Below are positions 1 through 6,190 of a DNA stretch of 10,913 bases, one piece after another; position 1 is the first letter of the stretch, and each line of letters starts with the position of its first letter. The notes beneath the pieces were generated by a model. That model searched no databases and was not told the DNA's origin. It saw only the letters and a list, made by a program, of their open reading frames with translations. This DNA comes from Actinomycetes bacterium (GTDB lineage: Bacteria > Actinomycetota > CALGFH01), in contig JASLIH010000563.1 of NCBI GenBank assembly GCA_030152105.1, positions 1 to 10,913 of the forward strand, written 5' to 3'. Both the position numbers and the translations under genes were made by a program.

Positions 1-79
1 CGAGGCCGAAGATCGACCTGGGCTCGCCGTGCCAGACCCACGCCGCTGTCCTCGGAAGGGCGAACTCGGCCGCCATCAT
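1..79 (-). CDS. Possible 5' end of an unidentified protein (partial)
   Basis: A minus-strand frame opens with two adjacent ATG codons (79-77 and 76-74), directly preceded by GGAGG within 86-80, and runs 26 codons to the window edge. The visible protein starts MMAAEFALPRTAAWVWHGEP and continues RSIFGL. Of 26 codons, 24 end in G or C. That is weak support, because a competing plus-strand frame shares the same wobble positions. The second ATG has the better spacing from the Shine-Dalgarno sequence. A GATAAT hexamer at 114-109 on the same strand could be a -10 box, but I find no matching -35. I do not recognise the family and give no function. If real, the gene is separated from the regulator upstream of it by a terminator, so it would be its own transcription unit. 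Confidence 0.3.
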   Translation of the reverse strand, partial: MMAAEFALPRTAAWVWHGEPRSIFGL

Positions 80-123
80 CACCTCCACGCCCTCGGCCGC
101 GAACCAGGATTATCGCAAAGAAC

Positions 124-158
124 AGCGGGCCGGCCCCATCAGACAGGACCGGCCCGCT
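124..158 (-). terminator. Intrinsic terminator after the BldC-like gene
   Basis: A perfect 10-bp inverted repeat, AGCGGGCCGG at 124-133 and its complement at 149-158, encloses a 15-nt loop. It begins 13 nt after the minus-strand stop codon at 172. Read on the minus strand, the stem is followed by GTTCTTT, a short T-rich tract, which is the classic intrinsic layout. On the plus strand the following bases are less T-rich, so any activity in that direction should be weaker. Confidence 0.7.
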
Positions 159-171
159 TGGTGTCGTTCGG

Positions 172-501
172 TCAGCGGCTGGGCCCTTGAGTGGTGCGAG
201 GCTCGCCGGCGGCGGTCATGGTCTGAAGCACCTGCTCCACGCCCTGCGCTGGATAGCGACGGTGGCCACCCGGTGTCAGGATGCTCGGCAGCTTACCCGC
301 CTGGGCCCAGGCCAGGACCGTGCGGGCGCTCACCTGGAGTCTGCGCGCCACCTCGGTGGTGCGCAGCAGAACCTCCAGGTCGCCGGGCGTCGCCTGCTGG
401 CCAGCCTGACGGAGCTGGTCATAGGACGACCGGGGCGGTTGCCAGTTTCGTAGGGCGCCATAGGTGTTCGAGGCACCGACCTGCTTGCGAGCGGTTACCA
501 C
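172..501 (-). CDS. BldC/MerR-like helix-turn-helix DNA-binding protein
   Basis: This 109-residue protein carries one C-terminal winged helix-turn-helix at about residues 46-93. The sequence [26 protein letters not shown] gives the two helices, and the wing [14 protein letters not shown] ends in the GGHRRY motif typical of BldC-type regulators and of excisionase-like HTH_17 domains. It is a cytoplasmic DNA-binding protein and has no effector-binding domain. The first 40 residues are polar and unrecognised; BldC itself is shorter and lacks such an extension. The start is GTG at 501-499, with GGGGAGG ending four bases upstream. The gene is divergent from leuS across a 261-bp gap. I see no link to leucine metabolism. 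The family is clear, but orthology to developmental BldC is not established, so I give no symbol. A phage-type excisionase is less likely because no integrase or other phage gene is nearby. Confidence 0.8.
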   Translation of the reverse strand: MVTARKQVGASNTYGALRNWQPPRSSYDQLRQAGQQATPGDLEVLLRTTEVARRLQVSARTVLAWAQAGKLPSILTPGGHRRYPAQGVEQVLQTMTAAGEPRTTQGPSR

Positions 502-620
502 TCTGCCTCCCCTCTGGTGGCATGTCGGCGGAGGACGCGCCCGCTGCCACCGAGCGTGCTACGTCCGGCTCGTTCCACTTCGACAGTATGGGCGGGACTT
601 TTGCACTCGACGGGTCCGGC

Positions 621-633
621 TGTCCAGTGGACA
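621..633. promoter_or_regulatory. 13-bp palindrome between the BldC-like gene and leuS
   Basis: TGTCCAGTGGACA is a perfect inverted repeat: six-base arms around one central base. It lies in the 261-bp divergent intergenic region, about 120 bp upstream of the BldC-like start and 130 bp upstream of leuS. It could be an operator for either gene, but the arms are short and chance occurrence in GC-rich DNA is quite possible. Apart from this and the candidate -10 box, I see nothing else definite in 502-762. Confidence 0.3.
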
Positions 634-691
634 AACTGCCCGGCTGCCCCAACGAGTCCCCAACGCGGCGGCAAACGGGCTGGTGGCCTGC

Positions 692-700
692 TGTTATCCT
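692..700 (+). promoter_or_regulatory. Candidate extended -10 promoter for leuS
   Basis: TGTTATCCT combines a TGN extension with a TATCCT hexamer at 695-700. Transcription would start near 707 and give a leader of about 56 nt before the leuS Shine-Dalgarno sequence. No good -35 box lies at the usual distance, which an extended -10 can tolerate. I see no T-box or attenuator in this short leader. Confidence 0.35.
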
Positions 701-762
701 TGTCGGAGGTGGCCGGAAGGCCCCGTTCAGCATGCCCCTACAGCCTTTTGAGGAGATTTCCT

Positions 763-3231
763 GTGGACGCCGAGCGGTACGAGCCCCAGCAGGTGGAGCC
801 CAAGTGGGTGGCGGCCTGGGAGGAGCTGGCGCTCTACCGGGCCGACGAGAGCGACACCACCCGGCCCCGCTTCTACGCCCTTGACATGTTCCCCTACCCC
901 TCGGGCGACCTGCACATGGGTCACCTGGAGGCGTTCTCGGGCGGCGACGTCATCGCCCGGCTGAAGCGGATGCAGGGCTACAACGTGCTGCACCCGATCG
1001 GCTGGGACGCCTTCGGCCTGCCGGCCGAGAACGCGGCCATCCGGCGGGGGGTCCACCCCAAGCCCTGGACCTACCAGAACATCGACACCCAGCGGGCCAC
1101 CTTCCACCGTCTCGGGGTGTCGTTCGACTGGTCGCGGGCCCTCAACACCTGCGACCCGGACTACTACCGCTGGACCCAGTGGCTGTTCCTGCGCTTCTTC
1201 GAGCAGGGGCTGGCCTACCGCAAGGCCTCCCCGGTCAACTGGTGCCCCAACGACCAGACGGTGCTGGCCAACGAGCAGGTGATCAACGGCCACTGCGAGC
1301 GCTGCGACGCCCTGGTCGAGAAGCGCGAGCTGACCCAGTGGTTCTTCAAGATCACCGACTACGCCCAGCGGCTGCTGGACGACATGGAGAGCCTGAACTG
1401 GAGCGACAAGGTCCTGACCCAGCAGCGCAACTGGATCGGGCGCTCGACCGGGGCCGACGTCGACTTCCAGGTGGCCGAGACCGGCGAGACGGTGCGGGTC
1501 TTCACGACCCGGCCGGACACGCTGTTCGGGGCCACGTTCTTCGTGCTCGCCCCCGAGCACCCGCTGGCCGAGCGGCTGGTCGCCGGGACCGAGCGGGAGG
1601 CCGAGTTCCGGGCCTTCGTGGAGCGGGTCGGCCGCGAGACCGAGATCGAGCGGCTCTCGACCGAGCGGGACAAGGAGGGCGTGTTCCTGGGGGCGCACGC
1701 CGTCAACCCGGTCAACGGCGAGCTGATCCCGATCTGGGCCGCCGACTACGTGCTCAGGGAGTACGGCACCGGCGCCATCATGGCCGTGCCCGCCCACGAC
1801 CAGCGCGACCTCGAGTTCGCCCGCAAGTACAACCTGCCGGTGCGGGTGGTGGTCCAGCCAGCGGGGGAGGAGCCGCTGGACGGCTCGACCCTGACCGAGG
1901 CCATGAGCCACGAGGGCGTGCTGGTCAACTCCGACGGCTACGACGGCCTGCCCGCCACCGAGGAGGGCATCCCCCGGATCACCGCCGACCTGGAGGCCCG
2001 CGGCCTGGGCGGCCCGGCGGTCAACTTCCGCCTGCGCGACTGGCTGCTGTCGCGCCAGCGCTACTGGGGCTGCCCGATCCCGATCGTGCACTGCCCGGCC
2101 TGCGGCGAGGTGCCGGTGCCGGACGACCAGCTGCCGGTGCTCCTGCCCGACGACATCACCGACTTCCGGCCCAAGGGCCGGTCGCCCCTGGCCACCTCCG
2201 AGGCCTGGGTCAACGTCGACTGCCCGCGTTGCGGCGGCCCGGCCCGGCGCGAGACCGACACGATGGACACCTTCGTCGACTCCTCGTGGTACTTCCTGCG
2301 CTACCCGGGGCTGGACCCCGAGCGTCCCTTCGACCCCGACCGGGTGGCCGCCTGGATGCCGGTGCACCAGTACACCGGAGGCATCGAGCACGCCATCCTG
2401 CACCTGCTGTACGCCCGCTTCTTCACCAAGGTGCTGTACGACCTGGGCATGGTCGGCTTCACCGAGCCGTTCACCTCACTGCTGAACCAGGGCATGGTGG
2501 TGATGCACGGGGCCGCCATGTCCAAGTCGCGCGGCAACCTGGTCGAGCCGTCGGAGATCATCGACGACCACGGCGCCGACGTTGCCCGCCTGACCATGCT
2601 GTTCGCCGGCCCGTTCGAGGACGACGTCGACTGGGCCGACGTGTCGCCCGAGGGCATGGCCCGCTGGGTCCAGCGGGTCTGGCGGACGGTCCACGCGGCC
2701 GTGGCCGAGCCCCCGGACGGCGAGCTCGGCTGGCCCGAGGACCCGGAGCTGGCCCGGCTGGCCCACCGGACCACCGCGGGGGTCACCGACGACCTGGAGC
2801 GGTTCCGCTTCAACACCGCCATCTCCAAGCTGATGGTGCTGTCCAACGGACTGGCCGACGCCGTTCGGGCGGGCCGGGGCAGCCCCGCCCAGCGGCGCGA
2901 CGCCGCCGAGCGGCTGGTCCTGCTGCTGGCCCCGCTGGCCCCGTTCGTGACCGAGGAGCTGTGGCGGGTCCTGGGCAGCTCGAGCTCGGTCCATCAGGCG
3001 AGCTGGCCCGCCTTCGACGCCGGCCTGGTCCGGGCCGAGCGGGTCACCTGCGTGGTCCAGGTCGACGGCAAGGTCCGGGACCGGGTCGAGGTCGCCCCCG
3101 ACGCCACCGAGGACGAGCTGCGCGACCTGGCCCTGGCCTCCGAGCGGGTCCGCGCCGCCCTCGGCGACCGCCAGGTCGCCCGGGTCGTGGTCGTCCCCCC
3201 CAAACTGGTGAACCTGGTCACGGGTCGCTGA
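763..3231 (+). CDS. leuS: Leucyl-tRNA synthetase
   Basis: This class I synthetase attaches leucine to tRNA-Leu in the cytoplasm. The start is GTG at 763, seven bases after AGGAG (751-755). The open frame extends upstream to 517, but the protein begins [15 protein letters not shown] as LeuRS should, giving 822 residues. In order: the HIGH motif HMGH at 51-54; a cysteine-rich segment with CERC; the CP1 editing domain with TTRPDTLFG at 248-256 and AVPAHDQRD at 341-349 (Asp346 matches the amino-acid-sensing aspartate of E. coli LeuRS); [31 protein letters not shown] at 585-589 for KMSKS; an alpha-helical anticodon-binding region; and the C-terminal [11 protein letters not shown] domain. Two oddities: the first lysine of KMSKS is alanine, and the leucine-specific insertion found before this motif in E. 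coli LeuRS is absent. It is convergent with the ligase gene. Confidence 0.98.
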   Translation: MDAERYEPQQVEPKWVAAWEELALYRADESDTTRPRFYALDMFPYPSGDLHMGHLEAFSGGDVIARLKRMQGYNVLHPIGWDAFGLPAENAAIRRGVHPKPWTYQNIDTQRATFHRLGVSFDWSRALNTCDPDYYRWTQWLFLRFFEQGLAYRKASPVNWCPNDQTVLANEQVINGHCERCDALVEKRELTQWFFKITDYAQRLLDDMESLNWSDKVLTQQRNWIGRSTGADVDFQVAETGETVRVFTTRPDTLFGATFFVLAPEHPLAERLVAGTEREAEFRAFVERVGRETEIERLSTERDKEGVFLGAHAVNPVNGELIPIWAADYVLREYGTGAIMAVPAHDQRDLEFARKYNLPVRVVVQPAGEEPLDGSTLTEAMSHEGVLVNSDGYDGLPATEEGIPRITADLEARGLGGPAVNFRLRDWLLSRQRYWGCPIPIVHCPACGEVPVPDDQLPVLLPDDITDFRPKGRSPLATSEAWVNVDCPRCGGPARRETDTMDTFVDSSWYFLRYPGLDPERPFDPDRVAAWMPVHQYTGGIEHAILHLLYARFFTKVLYDLGMVGFTEPFTSLLNQGMVVMHGAAMSKSRGNLVEPSEIIDDHGADVARLTMLFAGPFEDDVDWADVSPEGMARWVQRVWRTVHAAVAEPPDGELGWPEDPELARLAHRTTAGVTDDLERFRFNTAISKLMVLSNGLADAVRAGRGSPAQRRDAAERLVLLLAPLAPFVTEELWRVLGSSSSVHQASWPAFDAGLVRAERVTCVVQVDGKVRDRVEVAPDATEDELRDLALASERVRAALGDRQVARVVVVPPKLVNLVTGR

Positions 3232-3262
3232 GCGGGGACCCGACAGCTGCGGGTCGCGCTCA
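3229..3262. terminator. Shared convergent terminator hairpin containing both stop codons
   Basis: TGAGCG at 3229-3234 pairs with CGCTCA at 3257-3262. Inside it, GACCCG (3237-3242) pairs with CGGGTC (3250-3255), leaving a 2x1 internal loop and a 7-nt apical loop. The outer arms include the leuS stop TGA (3229-3231) and, on the other strand, the ligase stop TGA (3262-3260). The hairpin can therefore form in both transcripts. No T tract follows on either strand, as is often seen for terminators in GC-rich actinobacteria. Confidence 0.6.
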
Positions 3263-4651
3263 GGGGCGGCCCACGGTGCTCTTGATGAGCTTGAACTTGG
3301 CCCCATGGCCGGGGTCGCGGTCGATCCCGGGAACGACGGTGACCTCGATCGGTGGCGGGACCGCGCCGGCGTCGCGGAGCTCTCGGGCCAGGGCGTCCTT
3401 GACCCGGGCCGGGATGTCGGGCGGGGCCGAGTCGCGCAGCGCGACCGCGACGTGCAGGCCGTCGGGGTCGTGGACGACCTGGTACTGGCGGACCTCCAGC
3501 AGCTTGGAGAACGGTGCCTGGAGCCGGAACGGGTGGACCGCGACCCGGCCGCCGCCGGCCGCCGGCAGGGTGACGACGTCGTCGCTGCGCCCGTCCACGG
3601 CGGCGATGCGGGCGTACGGCAGGCCGAGCGGATTGGGCCCGCCAGCCAGGGTGACCGAGTCGGTCAGCTCGTAGCGGATCAGCGGCTGGACCCGGCTGAC
3701 CAGGCTGGTCAGCAGCACCTTCTGCCCAGGGACGCCGGGTGGCACCGGACGGTCCCGGTCGTCCACGACCTCGAGCACCACCAGGTCCTCCAGAATGTCC
3801 ATGCCAGTCTGGCCTGGGCGGCCGGCCGCGGGGATCAGCGCCTCGGTGGTCCCGTAGAAGTCGACCGGCTCCAGCCCCCAGGCGTCGGCCATGCGCTGGC
3901 GCATGTCGGCCGTCTGCACCTCCGAGCTGGTGCCGACCACCGTCGGCGCGATCCGCAGCCGGCCCTGGAGCTGCTCCTCGGCCAGCGCGGCCGCCACCGA
4001 TGGGTAGGCGGTCAGGGCCTCGGGCTGGAAGGCGTTCAGGGCGGCCACCACCTCGGGCAGCGGGGTGGTCACGGCCAGCCGCGGGGCGGCGCTGGGCTGC
4101 CCGGCCAGCAGCACGGCGTACACCTGGTTGGTGATGTGGCGCGGGCTGGGGGAGCCGATCCCGGCCAGCCGGGTCGCCGGCCCCAGACCCCAGCTGGCCA
4201 GGCCCCGCAGGCAGGTCCCGATCCAGACGGCGAACTCGTCGACGTCCTCCACGAACAGCCCGCGTACCCCGGTGGTCCCGGCGGTGGTGAACACCTTGTA
4301 CCGCCCCAGGTACGGCCGGTCGGCGGCGGGCGCGGACAGGTGCGCCTCCAGGTCCGCCCGGCGAAGCCGGCGGTCGGTGACGATCCGGTCGAAGTTGTCC
4401 ATCATCGTCGTCTTGGACAGCGTCGGCAGCTCCCGCAGCGGCACGTCGCCGGAGGCCGCGTCCGGCCCGAGCACCTCCCGGTAGTAGGGCGAGGCGGCCA
4501 CGGCGTGGGCGACCAGCGCCCCCAGTCGCTCGCCCTGGAGCTCGAGCAACCGGTCGCGCGACCAGCCGTCCCGGGCCAGCTGGTCACCGGCCAGGGCCCG
4601 CAGCCGGTCCGCCGGACTGGACGAGGTCGTGGTCGAGGTGGTCGCGGTCAT
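3260..4651 (-). CDS. PaaK-like AMP-forming acyl/aryl-CoA ligase
   Basis: This 463-residue member of the adenylate-forming superfamily most resembles the phenylacetate-CoA ligase (PaaK/CapK) group. Such enzymes activate a carboxylic acid with ATP and usually pass it to coenzyme A. Visible motifs are the PaaK-like N-terminal HAVAASPYYREVL (49-61), the phosphate-binding loop TTAGTTG (122-128), YGTTE (266-270), RYELTD (326-331), DGRSDD (353-358), and C-terminal lysines in GAKFKLI (450-456), one of which probably plays the catalytic lysine role. The frame is open to 4978, but the ATG at 4651-4649 is preferred: it overlaps the regulator stop as ATGA, has GGAGAGGGG upstream, and removes 109 implausible residues that overlap the regulator in another frame. 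It is probably translationally coupled to the TetR gene and co-transcribed with it. The substrate cannot be read from sequence. No other phenylacetate or beta-oxidation gene is nearby. Confidence 0.85.
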   Translation of the reverse strand: MTATTSTTTSSSPADRLRALAGDQLARDGWSRDRLLELQGERLGALVAHAVAASPYYREVLGPDAASGDVPLRELPTLSKTTMMDNFDRIVTDRRLRRADLEAHLSAPAADRPYLGRYKVFTTAGTTGVRGLFVEDVDEFAVWIGTCLRGLASWGLGPATRLAGIGSPSPRHITNQVYAVLLAGQPSAAPRLAVTTPLPEVVAALNAFQPEALTAYPSVAAALAEEQLQGRLRIAPTVVGTSSEVQTADMRQRMADAWGLEPVDFYGTTEALIPAAGRPGQTGMDILEDLVVLEVVDDRDRPVPPGVPGQKVLLTSLVSRVQPLIRYELTDSVTLAGGPNPLGLPYARIAAVDGRSDDVVTLPAAGGGRVAVHPFRLQAPFSKLLEVRQYQVVHDPDGLHVAVALRDSAPPDIPARVKDALARELRDAGAVPPPIEVTVVPGIDRDPGHGAKFKLIKSTVGRP

Positions 4652-5295
4652 GGGAGCCGCCCCTCTCCGGGCGCCCCCGTGCCGGGTCGCGCCCTGATCA
4701 GGCCCATCACATAGGCCAGGAACATGTCCTCGAACGGGTCCAGCGTCCCTGTGTCGTCGGCCAGCAGCGCCTCCAGCCCAAGGCCTCGGCTGATCGCGTA
4801 GACCCCACGGACGACCTCCCGGGCCGGCAGTGTGAACTCCACCCCCCAGCGACTGGCCCACTCCGCGACCAGCCCGCCCACCGTGGCCAGCAGCCGCTCG
4901 TGCTGCGCGGCGACCTTCGCCCGGAGCTCGGGCCGCCGCGACGCGTGGGTCCAGAACTCCACGTACACGCCTGTCCACCCCGGGTGCTCCCGGGCGTACT
5001 GGGCCATCTCGCGGGCGCTGGCCCGCAGCCCCTCCTCGATCGAGGAGGCGTCCAGCATCAGCACGCTGTGCAAGGGGAACCGCCGATGGGCCTCGGCCTC
5101 CAGCACGGCCAGGAACAGGTCGTCCTTGCCCTTGAAGTTCGAGTACACCGCCCCGGTCGTGTACCCGGCCTCCTCCGCGATCTCGTCCAGCGACGCCCCA
5201 TGGAATCCCCGCCGGAGAAAGACGCGCAGCGCCGCATCGAGGAGCTGGGCGCGGGTCTGTTCCTGCCGCTGGGATCGGCTGAGCCTTGTGGCCAT
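4648..5295 (-). CDS. TetR/AcrR-family transcriptional regulator
   Basis: From the ATG at 5295-5293 this is a 215-residue protein. An N-terminal TetR helix-turn-helix lies at about residues 10-60 (SLDEIAEEAGYTTGAVYSNF, then KGKDDLF). A helical C-terminal ligand-binding and dimerisation domain follows, including EFWTHASRRPELRAKV. An in-frame ATG at 5310-5308 lies 15 bp upstream but has no Shine-Dalgarno sequence. The chosen start has GGAG nine bases upstream and fits the predicted transcript start near 5322. The gene is first in a two-gene unit with the ligase (stop/start overlap ATGA), so by context it probably controls the ligase and itself. The ligand is unknown; a substrate or CoA ester of the ligase is the natural guess. 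A candidate operator overlaps its promoter. It is divergent from comEA, and whether it also affects comEA cannot be judged. Confidence 0.92.
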   Translation of the reverse strand: MATRLSRSQRQEQTRAQLLDAALRVFLRRGFHGASLDEIAEEAGYTTGAVYSNFKGKDDLFLAVLEAEAHRRFPLHSVLMLDASSIEEGLRASAREMAQYAREHPGWTGVYVEFWTHASRRPELRAKVAAQHERLLATVGGLVAEWASRWGVEFTLPAREVVRGVYAISRGLGLEALLADDTGTLDPFEDMFLAYVMGLIRARPGTGAPGEGRLP

Positions 5296-5308
5296 TCGGG
5301 ATAACTCC

Positions 5309-5330
5309 ATTATCTAGATTTCAACGTAAT
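5309..5330. promoter_or_regulatory. Candidate TetR operator (imperfect palindrome)
   Basis: A 22-bp imperfect inverted repeat. The outer four bases (ATTA at 5309-5312, TAAT at 5327-5330) pair perfectly, and seven of eleven positions match overall. It is strikingly AT-rich for this sequence and covers the end of the predicted -10 box and the predicted transcription start of the regulator gene. That is where an autorepressing TetR protein would bind. Confidence 0.45.
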
Positions 5331-5357
5331 CCTGATGCGGTCGTTACCCGGTGTCAA
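5329..5357 (-). promoter_or_regulatory. Promoter of the TetR-ligase unit
   Basis: On the minus strand, a perfect TTGACA -35 box (5357-5352) is followed after 17 bases by CAGGAT (5334-5329), a good actinobacterial -10 box. Transcription would start near 5322, leaving about 27 nt of leader before the chosen start at 5295. This is the best sigma-70-like promoter in the window. Confidence 0.65.
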
Positions 5358-5448
5358 GAGGAACACGCGGGCTTGGGCGAGCGGGGCAGGCGGCTCGCCA
5401 CCGGCCCCACCGGCCGGCGGGGGTGTGGATAGCGCGAACCGGGCAGCG

Positions 5449-5460
5449 AGCGACGTCGCT
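5449..5460. promoter_or_regulatory. 12-bp perfect palindrome upstream of comEA
   Basis: AGCGACGTCGCT reads the same on both strands and ends 37 bp before the comEA ATG, in the 187-bp gap between the divergent regulator and comEA. It could be an operator or the core of a leader hairpin. It is made of GC-rich words common in this genome, so chance is a serious alternative. I see no convincing promoter hexamers for comEA. Confidence 0.25.
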
Positions 5461-5497
5461 AGGTTCTTCGGCGGCGACGCCAACCCGAAGGAGTGTC

Positions 5498-6190
5498 ATG
5501 CCCCAGCCGCCGCCGTTCGTCCTGCCGCCCGACGGCCTCGGTTCCCGGGTACGCGCGCTGCTCGCCGGTGCCGGACGCCAGCGGGTCGCGATCGCGCTGC
5601 TCGCCCTGGCCGCGCTGGTCGGCGGCGGGTTCGTCTGGGCCCGGGCCACCCCACGCCTGGCCGGGACGACGACCGGTCAGGAAGCGGTCGCCCCATCGGA
5701 CCAGACCCTGCCCAGAGCCGCGCCGGACACGTCATCGACGACCGCACCGTCTGACGAGGTGGCCGTCCACGTGGCCGGACGGGTCCGCCGCCCCGGTCTC
5801 GTCCGCCTCCCCGCCGGCAGCCGCGTCCAGGACGCCATCCGAGCCGCCGGTGGCGTGACCTCCGGCGCCGACCTCAACGCGATCAACCTCGCCCGCAAGC
5901 TCACCGACGGCGAGCAGATCCGAGTCCCCGCCCCCGGCGACCCCGCACCCTCGCCCGACCCCGCCGTGACCCCAGGCAGTTCCGGCGCCACCCCGTCCGC
6001 GCCGCTCGACCTCAACACCGCCACGCTCGAGCAGCTCGACACGCTCCCCGGTGTCGGCGAGGTCACCGCCAATCGCATCATCACCTATCGCTCCGCCCAC
6101 CCCTTCACCACCGTCGACGAGCTCCTCGAGGTCCCAGGCATCGGCCAGCGCCGCTTCGACCAGCTCAAAGACCTGGTCACCGTCACATGA
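5498..6190 (+). CDS. comEA: ComEA, DNA receptor for competence
   Basis: ComEA is a membrane-anchored protein that binds incoming double-stranded DNA outside the cytoplasmic membrane and passes it to the ComEC channel. The 230-residue protein has a short basic cytoplasmic N-terminus, one transmembrane helix (about 30-47, AIALLALAALVGGGFVW), a Ser/Thr/Pro-rich linker, an SLBB domain (about 87-144, starting VAVHVAGRVRRPG), a Pro-rich spacer, and a C-terminal double helix-hairpin-helix domain (170-230). The two hairpins are LPGVGEVTANRI (183-194) and VPGIGQRRFDQL (212-223). The ATG at 5498 lies four bases after AAGGAG (5488-5493). The open frame begins earlier, at 5351, but that stretch looks non-coding. 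The stop overlaps the comEC ATG as ATGA, indicating an operon with translational coupling. DNA binding is a family property; actual competence is not shown. Confidence 0.95.
   Translation: MPQPPPFVLPPDGLGSRVRALLAGAGRQRVAIALLALAALVGGGFVWARATPRLAGTTTGQEAVAPSDQTLPRAAPDTSSTTAPSDEVAVHVAGRVRRPGLVRLPAGSRVQDAIRAAGGVTSGADLNAINLARKLTDGEQIRVPAPGDPAPSPDPAVTPGSSGATPSAPLDLNTATLEQLDTLPGVGEVTANRIITYRSAHPFTTVDELLEVPGIGQRRFDQLKDLVTVT

Noticed and set aside
1..120. Plus-strand frame at the left edge as the 3' end of a gene
   Set aside because: The frame stays open through the terminator hairpin and well into the regulator gene on the other strand, so it does not behave like a gene end. The minus-strand reading, with its ribosome site, is better.
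517..762. Upstream extension of leuS by 82 codons from an ATG at 517
   Set aside because: These residues are Arg/Pro/Ser-rich and unlike any LeuRS N-terminus. AGGAG seven bases before the GTG at 763 marks the real start.
727..2403. Long minus-strand open frame (558 codons) opposite leuS
   Set aside because: It is the antisense shadow of a certain leuS. The translation is low-complexity, rich in G, V, H and P with no domain, as expected from GC-rich codons read backwards.
1179..3674. Very long plus-strand open frame overlapping leuS in another frame
   Set aside because: The translation is an Arg/Gly/Pro/Ala repeat-like shadow, runs past the leuS stop into the ligase antisense, and has no ribosome site or recognisable motif.
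3305..4714. Plus-strand 469-codon frame opposite the ligase
   Set aside because: It is the antisense of a gene with clear adenylate-forming motifs. Composition is typical of a shadow.
4652..4978. Upstream extension of the ligase by 109 codons
   Set aside because: It lies entirely within the TetR gene in another frame, is low-complexity, and the ATGA overlap with its own Shine-Dalgarno sequence identifies the start at 4651.
5351..5497. Upstream extension of ComEA by 49 codons
   Set aside because: The AAGGAG site four bases before the ATG at 5498 and the standard short N-terminus before the membrane helix favour the later start; the extension crosses the TetR promoter region.
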